DNA from: Serratia sp. FDAARGOS_506 | GTDB lineage: Bacteria; Pseudomonadota; Gammaproteobacteria; Enterobacterales; Enterobacteriaceae | Assembly: GCF_003812745.1 (NCBI RefSeq) | Contig: NZ_CP033831.1 | Coordinates: 4,712,001 to 4,776,000 of the forward strand | Length of the DNA stretch: 64,000 nt | Reading direction: 5' to 3' | Program-made: the position numbers and the translations under genes | In this document: positions 1 through 7,657 of the stretch, piece by piece | How positions within the stretch are numbered: the stretch's first letter is position 1 | How the letters are laid out: each line of letters begins with the position of its first letter | Notes under the pieces: model-generated | Seen by the model: only the letters and a program-made list of their open reading frames with translations | Database searches by the model: none | Told to the model about the DNA's origin: nothing

Positions 1-365
1 CCGTCCGGCAGCGGATAGGCCAGATCGGTGCGCGTCCAGTCGAGGATCGGCATGAAGTTGTAGCAGACGGTGTCGATGCCGCAGGCCGCCAGGTTGCGCA
101 GCGACTGCTGGTAATTGGCGATGTACCGCCGCCAGTCGCCGCTGTGGGTTTTGATCTCCTCATGCACCGGCACGCTCTCAACTACCGACCACACCAGCCC
201 CTTTTCCGCCAACAGCGCCTGGCGCGCGCGGATCTCGTCGATCGGCCAGACTTCACCGTTCGCGATATGATGTAACGCCGTCACCACCCCGGTCGCCCCA
301 GCCTGACGCACGTCGTCTAAAGAGACCGGATCGTTCGGGCCATACCAACGCCATGTTTGTTCCAT
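1..365 (-). CDS. uxuA: Mannonate dehydratase UxuA, N-terminal part (cut by window edge)
   Basis: Reads leftward off the window. The first residues are [20 protein letters not shown], followed by a [13 protein letters not shown] stretch typical of UxuA. The family dehydrates D-mannonate to 2-keto-3-deoxygluconate in cytoplasmic hexuronate breakdown. Only about 121 of the usual ~394 residues are present because of the edge, not because of damage. It is divergent from uxuB, whose product makes D-mannonate, which supports the call. A UxuR/ExuR-like half-operator lies about 35 bp upstream of the ATG. Confidence 0.9.
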   Translation of the reverse strand, partial: MEQTWRWYGPNDPVSLDDVRQAGATGVVTALHHIANGEVWPIDEIRARQALLAEKGLVWSVVESVPVHEEIKTHSGDWRRYIANYQQSLRNLAACGIDTVCYNFMPILDWTRTDLAYPLPD

Positions 366-399
366 GTTTTGTCCTTATGCCTGTTTCGCACCGCGATGC

Positions 400-413
400 T
401 GTTATACCAGTTT
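400..413. promoter_or_regulatory. Candidate UxuR/ExuR operator between uxuA and uxuB
   Basis: TGTTATACCAGTTT matches 12 of 14 positions of the hexuronate-repressor core TGGTATACCAATTT. It sits in the 293-bp divergent region (366-658), close to uxuA. The rest of that region shows no gene. The site is seen; binding by UxuR or ExuR is inferred. Confidence 0.5.
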
Positions 414-658
414 AATTTAGATGTCAGTTATCTTTAACTTACTCCTTCGCCCTGTGCTGTCAAAACCGAACCCCTCATTGGTTGATCCACTTCACGATTC
501 TGGCTTATTTTGGACTGACCAATTTCTTTAACTGGCCGACAACCTTACACTGAGCGCAGTTTTTTATCGTCGGCGCCGCCCTGCCTGTACGGCAGAAAAC
601 TGGTCTGCTAACTTGAGGCAAGTGGCCCGCCAGATGTCTTACATGCTTTGGAGATGAG

Positions 659-2131
659 ATGAAAACGATCGCCAACACCCCGCTGCCGAGCGCCGTCCGG
701 CAGCCGGACTATGACCGTCAGGCCCTGCGCAGCCGCATCGTGCACCTCGGCTTCGGCGCGTTCCACCGCGCGCATCAGGCGTTGCTGACCGATCGGGTGC
801 TGAACGCCCACGGCGGCGATTGGGGCATTTGCGAAATCAGTCTTTCCGGCGGCGTGCCGCTGTTTGAGGCGCTGCGGCAACAGGATCATCTGTACAGCGT
901 GCTGGAAAAAGGCGCGGACAGCCATCAGGCCATCGTAGTCGGCGCGGTGCATGAGAGCCTGCATCGCAAACTGGAGGGCATCACCGCGGTGCTGGAGAAG
1001 CTGGCCGAGCCGCAGGTGGCGATCGTCTCGATGACCATCACCGAAAAAGGTTACTGCATCGAGCCCGGCAGTGGGCGGCTGGATCGGCAGCATTCGGGGA
1101 TCGTCGCCGATCTGGCGGCGCCGCATCAGCCGCAGACCGTGCCCGGCATTTTGGTGGAGGCGCTGCGGCTGCGGCGCGAACGCGGCCTGCCCGCCTTCTC
1201 CCTGCTCTCCTGCGACAATATTCCGGAGAACGGCCACGTGCTGCGTCGGGCGGTCCTCGATCTGGCGCAGGCGCGGGATCCGGCGCTCGCCGATTGGATC
1301 GCCACCGCCGCCACCTTCCCCTGCACCATGGTAGATCGCATCGTGCCGGCCGCCACGCCGGCCACGCTGGATGAGATCGCCGCCGCGCTGGGCGGCGTGC
1401 GCGACGAATGCGCCATCGCCTGTGAGCCCTTTATTCAATGGGTAGTGGAAGACAACTTCACCGCCGGACGCCCGGCGTGGGAGCTGGCCGGTGCCCAGTT
1501 GGTCAGCGATGTGCTGCCGTTTGAGCACATGAAGCTGCGCATGCTGAACGGCAGCCACTCGTTCCTGGCTTATCTGGGCTACCTGGGCGGCTACCGCTAC
1601 ATCAACGAGTGCATGGCAGATGAGCACTATCGCCGCGCCGCCCTGCGGCTGATGCTGGACGAACAGGCCCCGACGCTAAGCGTCACCGGCATCAGTCTGC
1701 CCGACTACGCCGCACAGCTTATCGCGCGCTTCAGCAATCCGGCGCTGCAACACCTTACCTGGCAGATCGCCATGGACGGTTCACAGAAGCTGCCGCAGCG
1801 CCTGCTGGACACGGTGCGCTGGCATCTGCGGCACGGCGGCGACTATAGCGGGCTGGCGCTGGGCGTGGCGGGCTGGATGCGTTACGTTGGCGGCGTCGAT
1901 GATGCCGGTCAGCGGATCGACATTCGCGATCCGCTGGCAGACGTGCTGCAACAGACGATCGCCGCAACGCCGGACGATCGGCGGCGCGTTAAGGGGCTGC
2001 TGGCGCTGAAATCGGTGTTCGGTGAAACGCTGGCGACACATGCGGCGTTTACAGACGCCGTGACGCAAGCCTATTTGTCGCTGCGCGATCGCGGAGCGCG
2101 TGAAACGGTGAGGGAGTGGGTGATGCGGTGA
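659..2131 (+). CDS. uxuB: Fructuronate reductase (mannitol dehydrogenase family)
   Basis: 490 residues, close to the usual length of about 486. It reduces D-fructuronate to D-mannonate with NADH. The N-terminal Rossmann start HLGFGAFHRAHQA, the TFPCTMVDRIVPAATP segment and the KLRMLNGSHSFLAYLGYLGG catalytic region all match the polyol/fructuronate dehydrogenase family. The ATG is preceded by GGAGATGAG. The E. coli paralogue YdfI is also similar, so the substrate assignment rests partly on the neighbouring uxuA. A 30-bp perfect inverted repeat follows the stop. Confidence 0.88.
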   Translation: MKTIANTPLPSAVRQPDYDRQALRSRIVHLGFGAFHRAHQALLTDRVLNAHGGDWGICEISLSGGVPLFEALRQQDHLYSVLEKGADSHQAIVVGAVHESLHRKLEGITAVLEKLAEPQVAIVSMTITEKGYCIEPGSGRLDRQHSGIVADLAAPHQPQTVPGILVEALRLRRERGLPAFSLLSCDNIPENGHVLRRAVLDLAQARDPALADWIATAATFPCTMVDRIVPAATPATLDEIAAALGGVRDECAIACEPFIQWVVEDNFTAGRPAWELAGAQLVSDVLPFEHMKLRMLNGSHSFLAYLGYLGGYRYINECMADEHYRRAALRLMLDEQAPTLSVTGISLPDYAAQLIARFSNPALQHLTWQIAMDGSQKLPQRLLDTVRWHLRHGGDYSGLALGVAGWMRYVGGVDDAGQRIDIRDPLADVLQQTIAATPDDRRRVKGLLALKSVFGETLATHAAFTDAVTQAYLSLRDRGARETVREWVMR

Positions 2132-2154
2132 GTAGCCTGCAAGGCCGAGAATAA

Positions 2155-2184
2155 CCATGCCGGCGTAACGTTACGCCGGCATGG
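2155..2184. terminator. Perfect 30-bp inverted repeat between convergent genes
   Basis: Two exact 15-nt arms (ccatgccggcgtaac and its reverse complement) abut with no spacer, between the stop of uxuB and the stop of the minus-strand gene at 2194. As RNA it would fold into a strong GC-rich hairpin on either strand. There is no T run, so intrinsic termination is likely but not certain. Confidence 0.55.
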
Positions 2185-2193
2185 CGGAACGAC

Positions 2194-2502
2194 TTAACGA
2201 TAAACGACCGTCATAACAGCGAGTTTCTTCTGTTGGTCTACCCACTTCATTTCGGTTGTGCCTAGATTTAGCGGAAGTTCTTTGCGTGTAGTATCAAAAC
2301 CTGACAACGCTTGCTGGGCCTGATAACGCTGGCCGTTGCGGTAACACTGCGTATTCGCCTTAGAATCTGCAATATTGACCGTGCAAGGACTTTCAACGAT
2401 AGAACCGACGAAGCGAATGACTCCGCCGGCCACTCCTGCATGACTCACTGCCGTCCATGAAAACAACATTCCTACGATCAAAAATAACCGAAAGGCATTC
2501 AT
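2194..2502 (-). CDS. Short secreted fimbrial-like protein
   Basis: 102 residues with a clear signal peptide (MNAFRLFLIVGMLFSWTAVSHA). The mature protein begins GVAGGVIRFVGSIVESPCTV, which is the G-x-I-x-F-x-G-x-I-V-x-x-x-C pattern found at the start of type 1 pilus subunits. It ends AVMTVVYR, like the final beta strand of pilins. It has two more cysteine-spaced features but is much shorter than a pilin (~150-180 residues). No chaperone or usher gene is adjacent. It may be an orphan or internally shortened subunit; its role is unknown. Confidence 0.65.
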   Translation of the reverse strand: MNAFRLFLIVGMLFSWTAVSHAGVAGGVIRFVGSIVESPCTVNIADSKANTQCYRNGQRYQAQQALSGFDTTRKELPLNLGTTEMKWVDQQKKLAVMTVVYR

Positions 2503-2820
2503 GGCAACCTCATTTTTAGTTAAGCCAATTTAACCATAGAGGATCTTGTTAGGAATAATCGCAAGGAAAGGGACGAGATTTGATCGTTAATCGCGTCATT
2601 AACAATGTAAAAACAAGCTACTAACAAAAGTTAACCGTATCTAATACAGGGTTTTATCTAAGAATTTTCTTGTCATGAACCGTGGATTTTACCGGTTGAA
2701 AAACGCAGGGTGACGTGCAAAATTTGCGAGATAGAGCACAAATTAAATCGCCGCCGCTTCACCGATAAGGCAGCGTAACTCATTTATTAAGCAGGTTAAT
2801 TTTTGCACCGGGAATTATTA
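2503..2820. other. Non-coding divergent region upstream of yeiR
   Basis: 318 bp of AT-rich sequence between the fimbrial-like gene and yeiR, so it should hold both promoters. I looked for a Zur-type palindrome because COG0523 genes can be zinc-regulated, and found none. I see no RNA gene or terminator. Confidence 0.5.
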
Positions 2821-3795
2821 ATGACTAAAACCAATCTCATTACCGGCTTCCTCGGCAGCGGTAAAACCACCACCATCCGCCATTTGCTGGCTCATAAGCC
2901 CGAACATGAACGCTGGGCGGTATTGGTCAATGAATTCGGCGAGATCGGCATCGACGGCGCGCTGCTGGCGGACACCGGCGCGGTGCTCAAAGAGATCCCC
3001 GGCGGCTGCATGTGCTGCGTCAACGGCCTGCCGATGCAGGTGGGCTTGAATATGCTGTTGCAGCAGGCCAAACCGGACCGGCTGCTGATCGAGCCGACCG
3101 GACTTGGACATCCGAAACAAATCCTGTCGCTGCTGACCCAAGAGAGCTATGCCGGCTGGATCGATCTGCAGGCCACGCTGTGCCTGCTGGATGCCCGTCA
3201 CCTCAGCCAGCCCCGCTATCGCGATAACGAAAATTTCCGCGATCAGTTAGCCGCGGCCGACATCATTTTGGCCAGCAAAAGCGATACCTATCAGCCGGAA
3301 GATCGGCTGGCGCTGGAAACCTGGAGGGCGCAAGATCCGCTGCAGCGGCCCTGCTATACCATCGCGCAAGGCGAGGCGGATACCGCGCTGTTGTCACTTC
3401 CGCGCACGAATCGTACAGAATTACCGGACGCGCAGCATCATCATGGTCAGGCGAAAACGCAGGGGCTGGCGGCGTTGCGGTTGCCGGAGCACGCCCGCTG
3501 GCGTCGAGCGCTGAACGAGGGGCAAGGCTTCACCAGCTGTGGCTGGATTTTTGACGGCGACACCCAGTTCGACACCGTCAGCTTTATGGAGTGGGTGCGA
3601 CTGGCCCCGGTCGAACGCGCCAAAGGCGTGGTGCGCATCCCCGAAGGTACGTTGCTGATCAATCGCCAGGGACAGGATCTCAGCATCGAAACCCGCCCGA
3701 TCGCGCCGCTCGACAGCCGGATTGAACTGATCCACAGCGAAAATGCCGACTGGAACGCCCTGCAATCCGCCTTGTTTAAGATTCGTTTAAGTTAA
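2821..3795 (+). CDS. yeiR: COG0523 (CobW-type) GTPase YeiR
   Basis: 324 residues from the ATG at 2821, chosen because GGGA precedes it; an upstream TTG at 2803 is less likely. This metal-handling G3E GTPase family is linked to zinc homeostasis. Visible are the Walker A GFLGSGKTTT (residues 9-18), the metal-binding CMCC motif (63-66), the IEPTGLGHP switch, an SKSD guanine-specificity motif and a histidine cluster AQHHHGQ. The order yeiR-lpxT-mepS is the same as in E. coli. Confidence 0.9.
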   Translation: MTKTNLITGFLGSGKTTTIRHLLAHKPEHERWAVLVNEFGEIGIDGALLADTGAVLKEIPGGCMCCVNGLPMQVGLNMLLQQAKPDRLLIEPTGLGHPKQILSLLTQESYAGWIDLQATLCLLDARHLSQPRYRDNENFRDQLAAADIILASKSDTYQPEDRLALETWRAQDPLQRPCYTIAQGEADTALLSLPRTNRTELPDAQHHHGQAKTQGLAALRLPEHARWRRALNEGQGFTSCGWIFDGDTQFDTVSFMEWVRLAPVERAKGVVRIPEGTLLINRQGQDLSIETRPIAPLDSRIELIHSENADWNALQSALFKIRLS

Positions 3796-3811
3796 ACCCC
3801 GTACCGTTGCC

Positions 3812-3845
3812 CCCCCGGTTGTCGCAGGGCGGCCGGGTTTTGTTT
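3812..3845 (+). terminator. Possible terminator after yeiR
   Basis: A short CCCGG/CCGGG stem with a GC-rich interior is followed by TTTTGTTTCGTTTT. The stem is only five pairs, so it is weak; lpxT begins 28 bp later and could be read through. Confidence 0.4.
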
Positions 3846-3873
3846 CGTTTTCATTTTTTCAACAGGTTATGTC

Positions 3874-4584
3874 ATGACACGCCGCAATTTACCCTTCATT
3901 CTCTTCTTCAACTTACTGGGCATTGCGCTGTTTCTGTCCTGGTTCCTGCCGGCCAATCACGGCGGCTGGTTTACCCTGGATTCGGCGATTTTCTTCTTCT
4001 TTAACCGCCATCTGGCCACCGACCCGGCATTTTTGCACCTGGTCGCCATCACCAACAACCGCGCGTTCGACGTTATCTCGCTGCTCGCCATGGGTTTGCT
4101 GTATCTGTTCTTCTACCTGAAGCAGGACGCGGCCGGCCGCCGCCGCCTGGTGATCACCGGCGTGGTGATGCTGCTGACCGCCGTGGTGCTGAATCAGCTT
4201 GGTCACCTGCTGCCGGTGAAACATCCGAGCCCCACCCTGACCTTCGACAATATCAATCGCGTCAGCGAGCTGACCGGCATTCCCACCAAGGACGCTTCCG
4301 GCGACAGCTTCCCCGGCGACCACGGCATGATGCTGATTATTTTTTCCTGCTTTATGCTGCGCTATTTCGGCCGCGGCGCCTTCGCCGTCGCCCTCCTGAT
4401 TACGCTGGTCTTTTCATTGCCACGCGTGATGATTGGCGCTCACTGGTTTACCGATATCGCCGTCGGCTCGCTGTCCGTAGTGCTGGTTGGCGCCAGTTGG
4501 GTGCTGATGACACCTTGCAGCGATTGGATTGTCGAGCGTTTAAACCGCCTGTTGCCCGGTAGCCACCGCCCCGGCCAGCCATAA
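3874..4584 (+). CDS. lpxT: Kdo2-lipid A phosphotransferase LpxT (PAP2 family)
   Basis: 236 residues, the usual length. LpxT adds a second phosphate to the 1-position of lipid A on the periplasmic face, using undecaprenyl pyrophosphate as donor. The PAP2 phosphatase motifs are present: the segment around VKHPSPT, SFPGDHG with its catalytic histidine, and RVMIGAHWFTD. Several hydrophobic spans fit a polytopic inner-membrane protein. The sequence resembles E. coli LpxT along its whole length, including LTNNRAFD and VMLLTAVVLNQLG. Confidence 0.93.
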   Translation: MTRRNLPFILFFNLLGIALFLSWFLPANHGGWFTLDSAIFFFFNRHLATDPAFLHLVAITNNRAFDVISLLAMGLLYLFFYLKQDAAGRRRLVITGVVMLLTAVVLNQLGHLLPVKHPSPTLTFDNINRVSELTGIPTKDASGDSFPGDHGMMLIIFSCFMLRYFGRGAFAVALLITLVFSLPRVMIGAHWFTDIAVGSLSVVLVGASWVLMTPCSDWIVERLNRLLPGSHRPGQP

Positions 4585-4603
4585 CGTGCGGCTATGACTC
4601 ATA

Positions 4604-4632
4604 CCGGGAGGCGCCCGCCTCCCGCCCTTTAT
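4604..4632 (+). terminator. Probable terminator after lpxT
   Basis: A seven-pair stem GGGAGGC / GCCTCCC with a four-base loop is followed by GCCCTTTATCCC. The T tract is poor. Confidence 0.4.
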
Positions 4633-4994
4633 CCCTTCGCTGAACGCAGAATTTCGCCGCCGACCGTTAACGCTTTTGCAACCTGATTTCACGCCAAATT
4701 CATACATCGGACAATTGGCGTTTTTTATATGAAGTTTTACATTATGTTACATCACAAATTCATATAAAAAAGACGGGAAAAAGACTCGCAATCCCCTATT
4801 TGTTCCGGTAATCTCAGATGCGTTTGTGCCTGGTTTAAGTCGAATCAGTATGGAATCCGATAAAAATGTGCGTTCTCGCACGTTTTCAGCGGTAACTGGT
4901 TGTCGATGCAACAGGTGCGGACTAGGCTCGTTCCGTTTGGCATTTTTCAGGTAGCGACTTTCGTCGTTAAGGACTTCAAGGGAAAACAACAACA
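4633..4994 (+). other. Long non-coding leader and promoter region of mepS
   Basis: About 360 bp without a credible gene. The left half is AT-rich. The right half has two small hairpins, GTGCG-ttct-CGCAC near 4870 and GCGAC-tttc-GTCGT near 4955, which suggests a structured 5' untranslated region. I see no known riboswitch. Confidence 0.45.
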
Positions 4995-5570
4995 ATGGTC
5001 AAATCTCAACCGTTTCTGAGATATTTTTTGCGGGTAGTCCCTGCAATTGCCGCTGCGGTTATGCTGTCAGCGTGCAGCTCGACTCACACTTCGAACTTGA
5101 ATAACGCACAAACTGAGATGCGTGCAGTTAATGACAAAGACGGTCTTTTACTGCAAGCCTCTCAGGATGAATTCGAAGCGATGGTCCGCAACGTTGACGT
5201 CAAGTCAAAGATTATGGATCAGTACGCGGACTGGAAAGGCGTTCGCTACCGCTTAGGCGGTGACACCAAGCGCGGCATCGATTGCTCGGCGTTTGTCCAG
5301 CGCACCTTCCGCGAACAGTTCGGTATGGATTTACCGCGTTCTACCTATGAACAGGAAGATCTCGGCAAGAAAATCCAGCGCACCAAGCTGCGCGCCGGTG
5401 ATTTAGTGCTGTTCCGCGCCGGTTCTACCGGGCGCCATGTCGGCATCTATTTAGGCAACGATCAATTCGTTCACGCTTCCACCAGCAGTGGCGTCATGAT
5501 TTCCAAGCTGACCGATAACTACTGGGATAAACGTTATCGAGAAGCGCGTCGGGTGCTGACCAGCGGCTGA
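4995..5570 (+). CDS. mepS: Murein DD-endopeptidase MepS (lipoprotein, NlpC/P60)
   Basis: 191 residues. It cleaves D-Ala-mDAP crosslinks so that new peptidoglycan can be inserted, and it is anchored in the outer membrane. The lipobox LSAC places the lipidated cysteine at residue 27. The NlpC/P60 catalytic residues are Cys97 in GIDCSAFV, His148 in GRHVGIY and His160 in FVHAS. A strong terminator follows. Also called Spr. Confidence 0.95.
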   Translation: MVKSQPFLRYFLRVVPAIAAAVMLSACSSTHTSNLNNAQTEMRAVNDKDGLLLQASQDEFEAMVRNVDVKSKIMDQYADWKGVRYRLGGDTKRGIDCSAFVQRTFREQFGMDLPRSTYEQEDLGKKIQRTKLRAGDLVLFRAGSTGRHVGIYLGNDQFVHASTSSGVMISKLTDNYWDKRYREARRVLTSG

Positions 5571-5614
5571 CGGTGTAATGCCCTGAAGATCCTGAAGACC
5601 AAACGAGCGATAAG

Positions 5615-5639
5615 CGCCGCCTACGGGCGGCGTTTTTTT
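5615..5639 (+). terminator. Intrinsic terminator of mepS
   Basis: CGCCGCC-tacg-GGCGGCG stem followed directly by seven T. Confidence 0.9.
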
Positions 5640-5668
5640 GGCTGTCGAACAGGTATCATCGAAATTGA

Positions 5669-5908
5669 TTCCTGCCTTATCGTCACCTTTCCCCGCTTAA
5701 CGTCACCGCACACCATTATTTTGATAAACTGTTGGCTGGAAATCGCGCCGCCGAAGCAAAACTCGCCTATTATCGTCAGATGACGGCAACGGCGCCCCGG
5801 CGTTATTTAAAACGTTTCCGCTTAAAATATGCGCATTATATTTTTATCGGTGACGCCGCGTATTTAAACAGCGCCGCCGGTTGGGTACGGGATAAACAGC
5901 AAAAATGA
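5669..5908 (+). pseudogene. Possible gene remnant between mepS and pdeN
   Basis: An open frame of 79 codons without a good start codon (it opens just after a TGA at 5666). It encodes a basic, aromatic-rich peptide containing YYRQMTATAPRRYLKRFRLK and AHYIFIGDAAYLNSAAGW. The composition looks protein-like, but I recognise no family. Its TGA overlaps the ATG of a 28-codon frame (5905-5991) as ATGA, and that frame runs across the pdeN start. It may be the tail of a decayed gene or a coincidental frame. Confidence 0.3.
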
Positions 5909-5981
5909 AAAAAAAGCCGTTGGCACAATCCATTAAATGGCTGAGCGACACTCCTGATGCCCAGTTGCAGAGGGCTCGACT

Positions 5982-7565
5982 ATGGGGTTGAAAAGAGCTT
6001 TCGCCCGCAGCGTGTCGCACCGACAGCGCAGCCTGGCTAAAAGCTGTGTCGCCGCCCTGGTATTTTTTACGCTATTCACCGCGGTCACGCTTTCTTTGAT
6101 CAACCACCAGCGTACGCAATATCAACACAAGGTCGAAGCGCGTACGCAAAAATTCACGCAGGGCTATATCTCGCACCTGATGGCCGTGATGCAGCAAATG
6201 ATGCCGCTGCTGGACAAGCCTTGCCTCTCCAGCCAATCAGACATTACCTACCAGGCGGCCTTTACCAGCGGCGTGCGCACTTTCCTGTTGGTGAAGGACG
6301 GTTACGCCTATTGCTCCTCCGCTACCGGCGACATGATGTTGCCGATGAAAAACCTCTATCAGGACATCGACTGGGATCTGCCCCTGGATCTGAAGCTGCA
6401 GCAGGGCACGCCGATCGTGCCAAATAAGCCAGCGGTTGCGGTTTGGCTGCGGCATCCCGGCGAGCGGGCGACCGGCATCCTCGCTACGCTGGACATCGAT
6501 CTGATGCCCTATCTGCTGTTCACCTCACACGATGAACAGGCGCCGGGCATCGCCATAGTGATGGGCAACCGCGCGCTGACCACCTTCAGCCCGAATCTGA
6601 TGCCGGTCGATCAGCTGCCGAAAGGTAAAGCCGATAACCTGACGCTGCCCAATCTTCCGTTGACCATCATGTTCTACAACGAGAAGCTGACACCCAACGA
6701 CATTCGCCTGACGCTGCTGGGCAGCCTGGTGCTGTCATTAATGATCGGCGTACTCTGCTACTATATGCTGCTGCTGCGGCAAAGCCCCGAACGCGCGCTG
6801 CTGCGCGGCATCAAGCGCAACGAGTTCTTTATCGAATACCAGCCGGTGTTCCATACCAGCAGCAACAGCATCGGCGGGCTGGAAGCGTTGATCCGCTGGC
6901 AGCATCCGATCGAGGGCCGTATCCCACCCGATGTCTTTATCCCCTACGCCGAAAATAACGGGTTGATCGTGCCGCTTACCCGCCACCTGTTCCGGCTAAT
7001 CGCCGAAGATGCGCCGCAGCTCGCTAAAGCGTTGCCACAGGGAGGCAAAGTCGGCCTCAACATCTCCCCTACCCACCTCAGCGCACCGTCGTTCCACCAG
7101 GACGTGTATGAACTGTTGGCGCAGCTGCCGGGCAATTATTTTACGCTGGTGTTTGAAATCACCGAGCGCGGCATGGTGGAAGAAGCAAGCGCGCTGGCAG
7201 AGTTCGACTGGCTGCACAAACAGGGCATTGAGATCGCGGTGGACGATTTTGGCACCGGCCACAGCGCGTTGATCTACCTTGAACGTTTCACTATGGATTA
7301 CCTGAAGATCGACCGTGGCTTCGTCAACACCATCGGCCAGGACACGGTCACCGCGCCGGTGCTGGATGCGGTGATCTCCCTGGCGAAAAAGCTGAAAATG
7401 CTGACGGTGGCCGAGGGCGTGGAAACTGCCGAGCAGATGCAGTTCCTGCAGGAGCACGGCGTCAACTTTATGCAGGGCTACTATTTTAGCAAACCGTTAA
7501 GCATCGACAATTTCGTTGCTTACTGCAATGCTCATCAGGTCTTTGATTATCAGGCAAAAAAATAG
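5982..7565 (+). CDS. pdeN: c-di-GMP phosphodiesterase PdeN (CSS-motif EAL protein)
   Basis: 527 residues, near the E. coli Rtn/PdeN length. A transmembrane helix (about 21-40) leads into a periplasmic CSS domain with Cys81-LSS and Cys111-SS, then a second membrane helix (about 243-265) and a C-terminal cytoplasmic EAL domain. EALIRW, EITERG, DDFGTGHSA and EGVE are all intact, so active hydrolysis of c-di-GMP is expected. In CSS proteins the disulfide state controls activity. It lies between mepS and yejA as in E. coli. Confidence 0.93.
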   Translation: MGLKRAFARSVSHRQRSLAKSCVAALVFFTLFTAVTLSLINHQRTQYQHKVEARTQKFTQGYISHLMAVMQQMMPLLDKPCLSSQSDITYQAAFTSGVRTFLLVKDGYAYCSSATGDMMLPMKNLYQDIDWDLPLDLKLQQGTPIVPNKPAVAVWLRHPGERATGILATLDIDLMPYLLFTSHDEQAPGIAIVMGNRALTTFSPNLMPVDQLPKGKADNLTLPNLPLTIMFYNEKLTPNDIRLTLLGSLVLSLMIGVLCYYMLLLRQSPERALLRGIKRNEFFIEYQPVFHTSSNSIGGLEALIRWQHPIEGRIPPDVFIPYAENNGLIVPLTRHLFRLIAEDAPQLAKALPQGGKVGLNISPTHLSAPSFHQDVYELLAQLPGNYFTLVFEITERGMVEEASALAEFDWLHKQGIEIAVDDFGTGHSALIYLERFTMDYLKIDRGFVNTIGQDTVTAPVLDAVISLAKKLKMLTVAEGVETAEQMQFLQEHGVNFMQGYYFSKPLSIDNFVAYCNAHQVFDYQAKK

Positions 7566-7657
7566 TTAATCTTTAAGCATCTTTACCCTGTGCCTGCCCG
7601 AAGAATGTTATGCTGGGCGCAGTTGTACTTTATTCCACAGCAGGAGCTTACCGTCCG

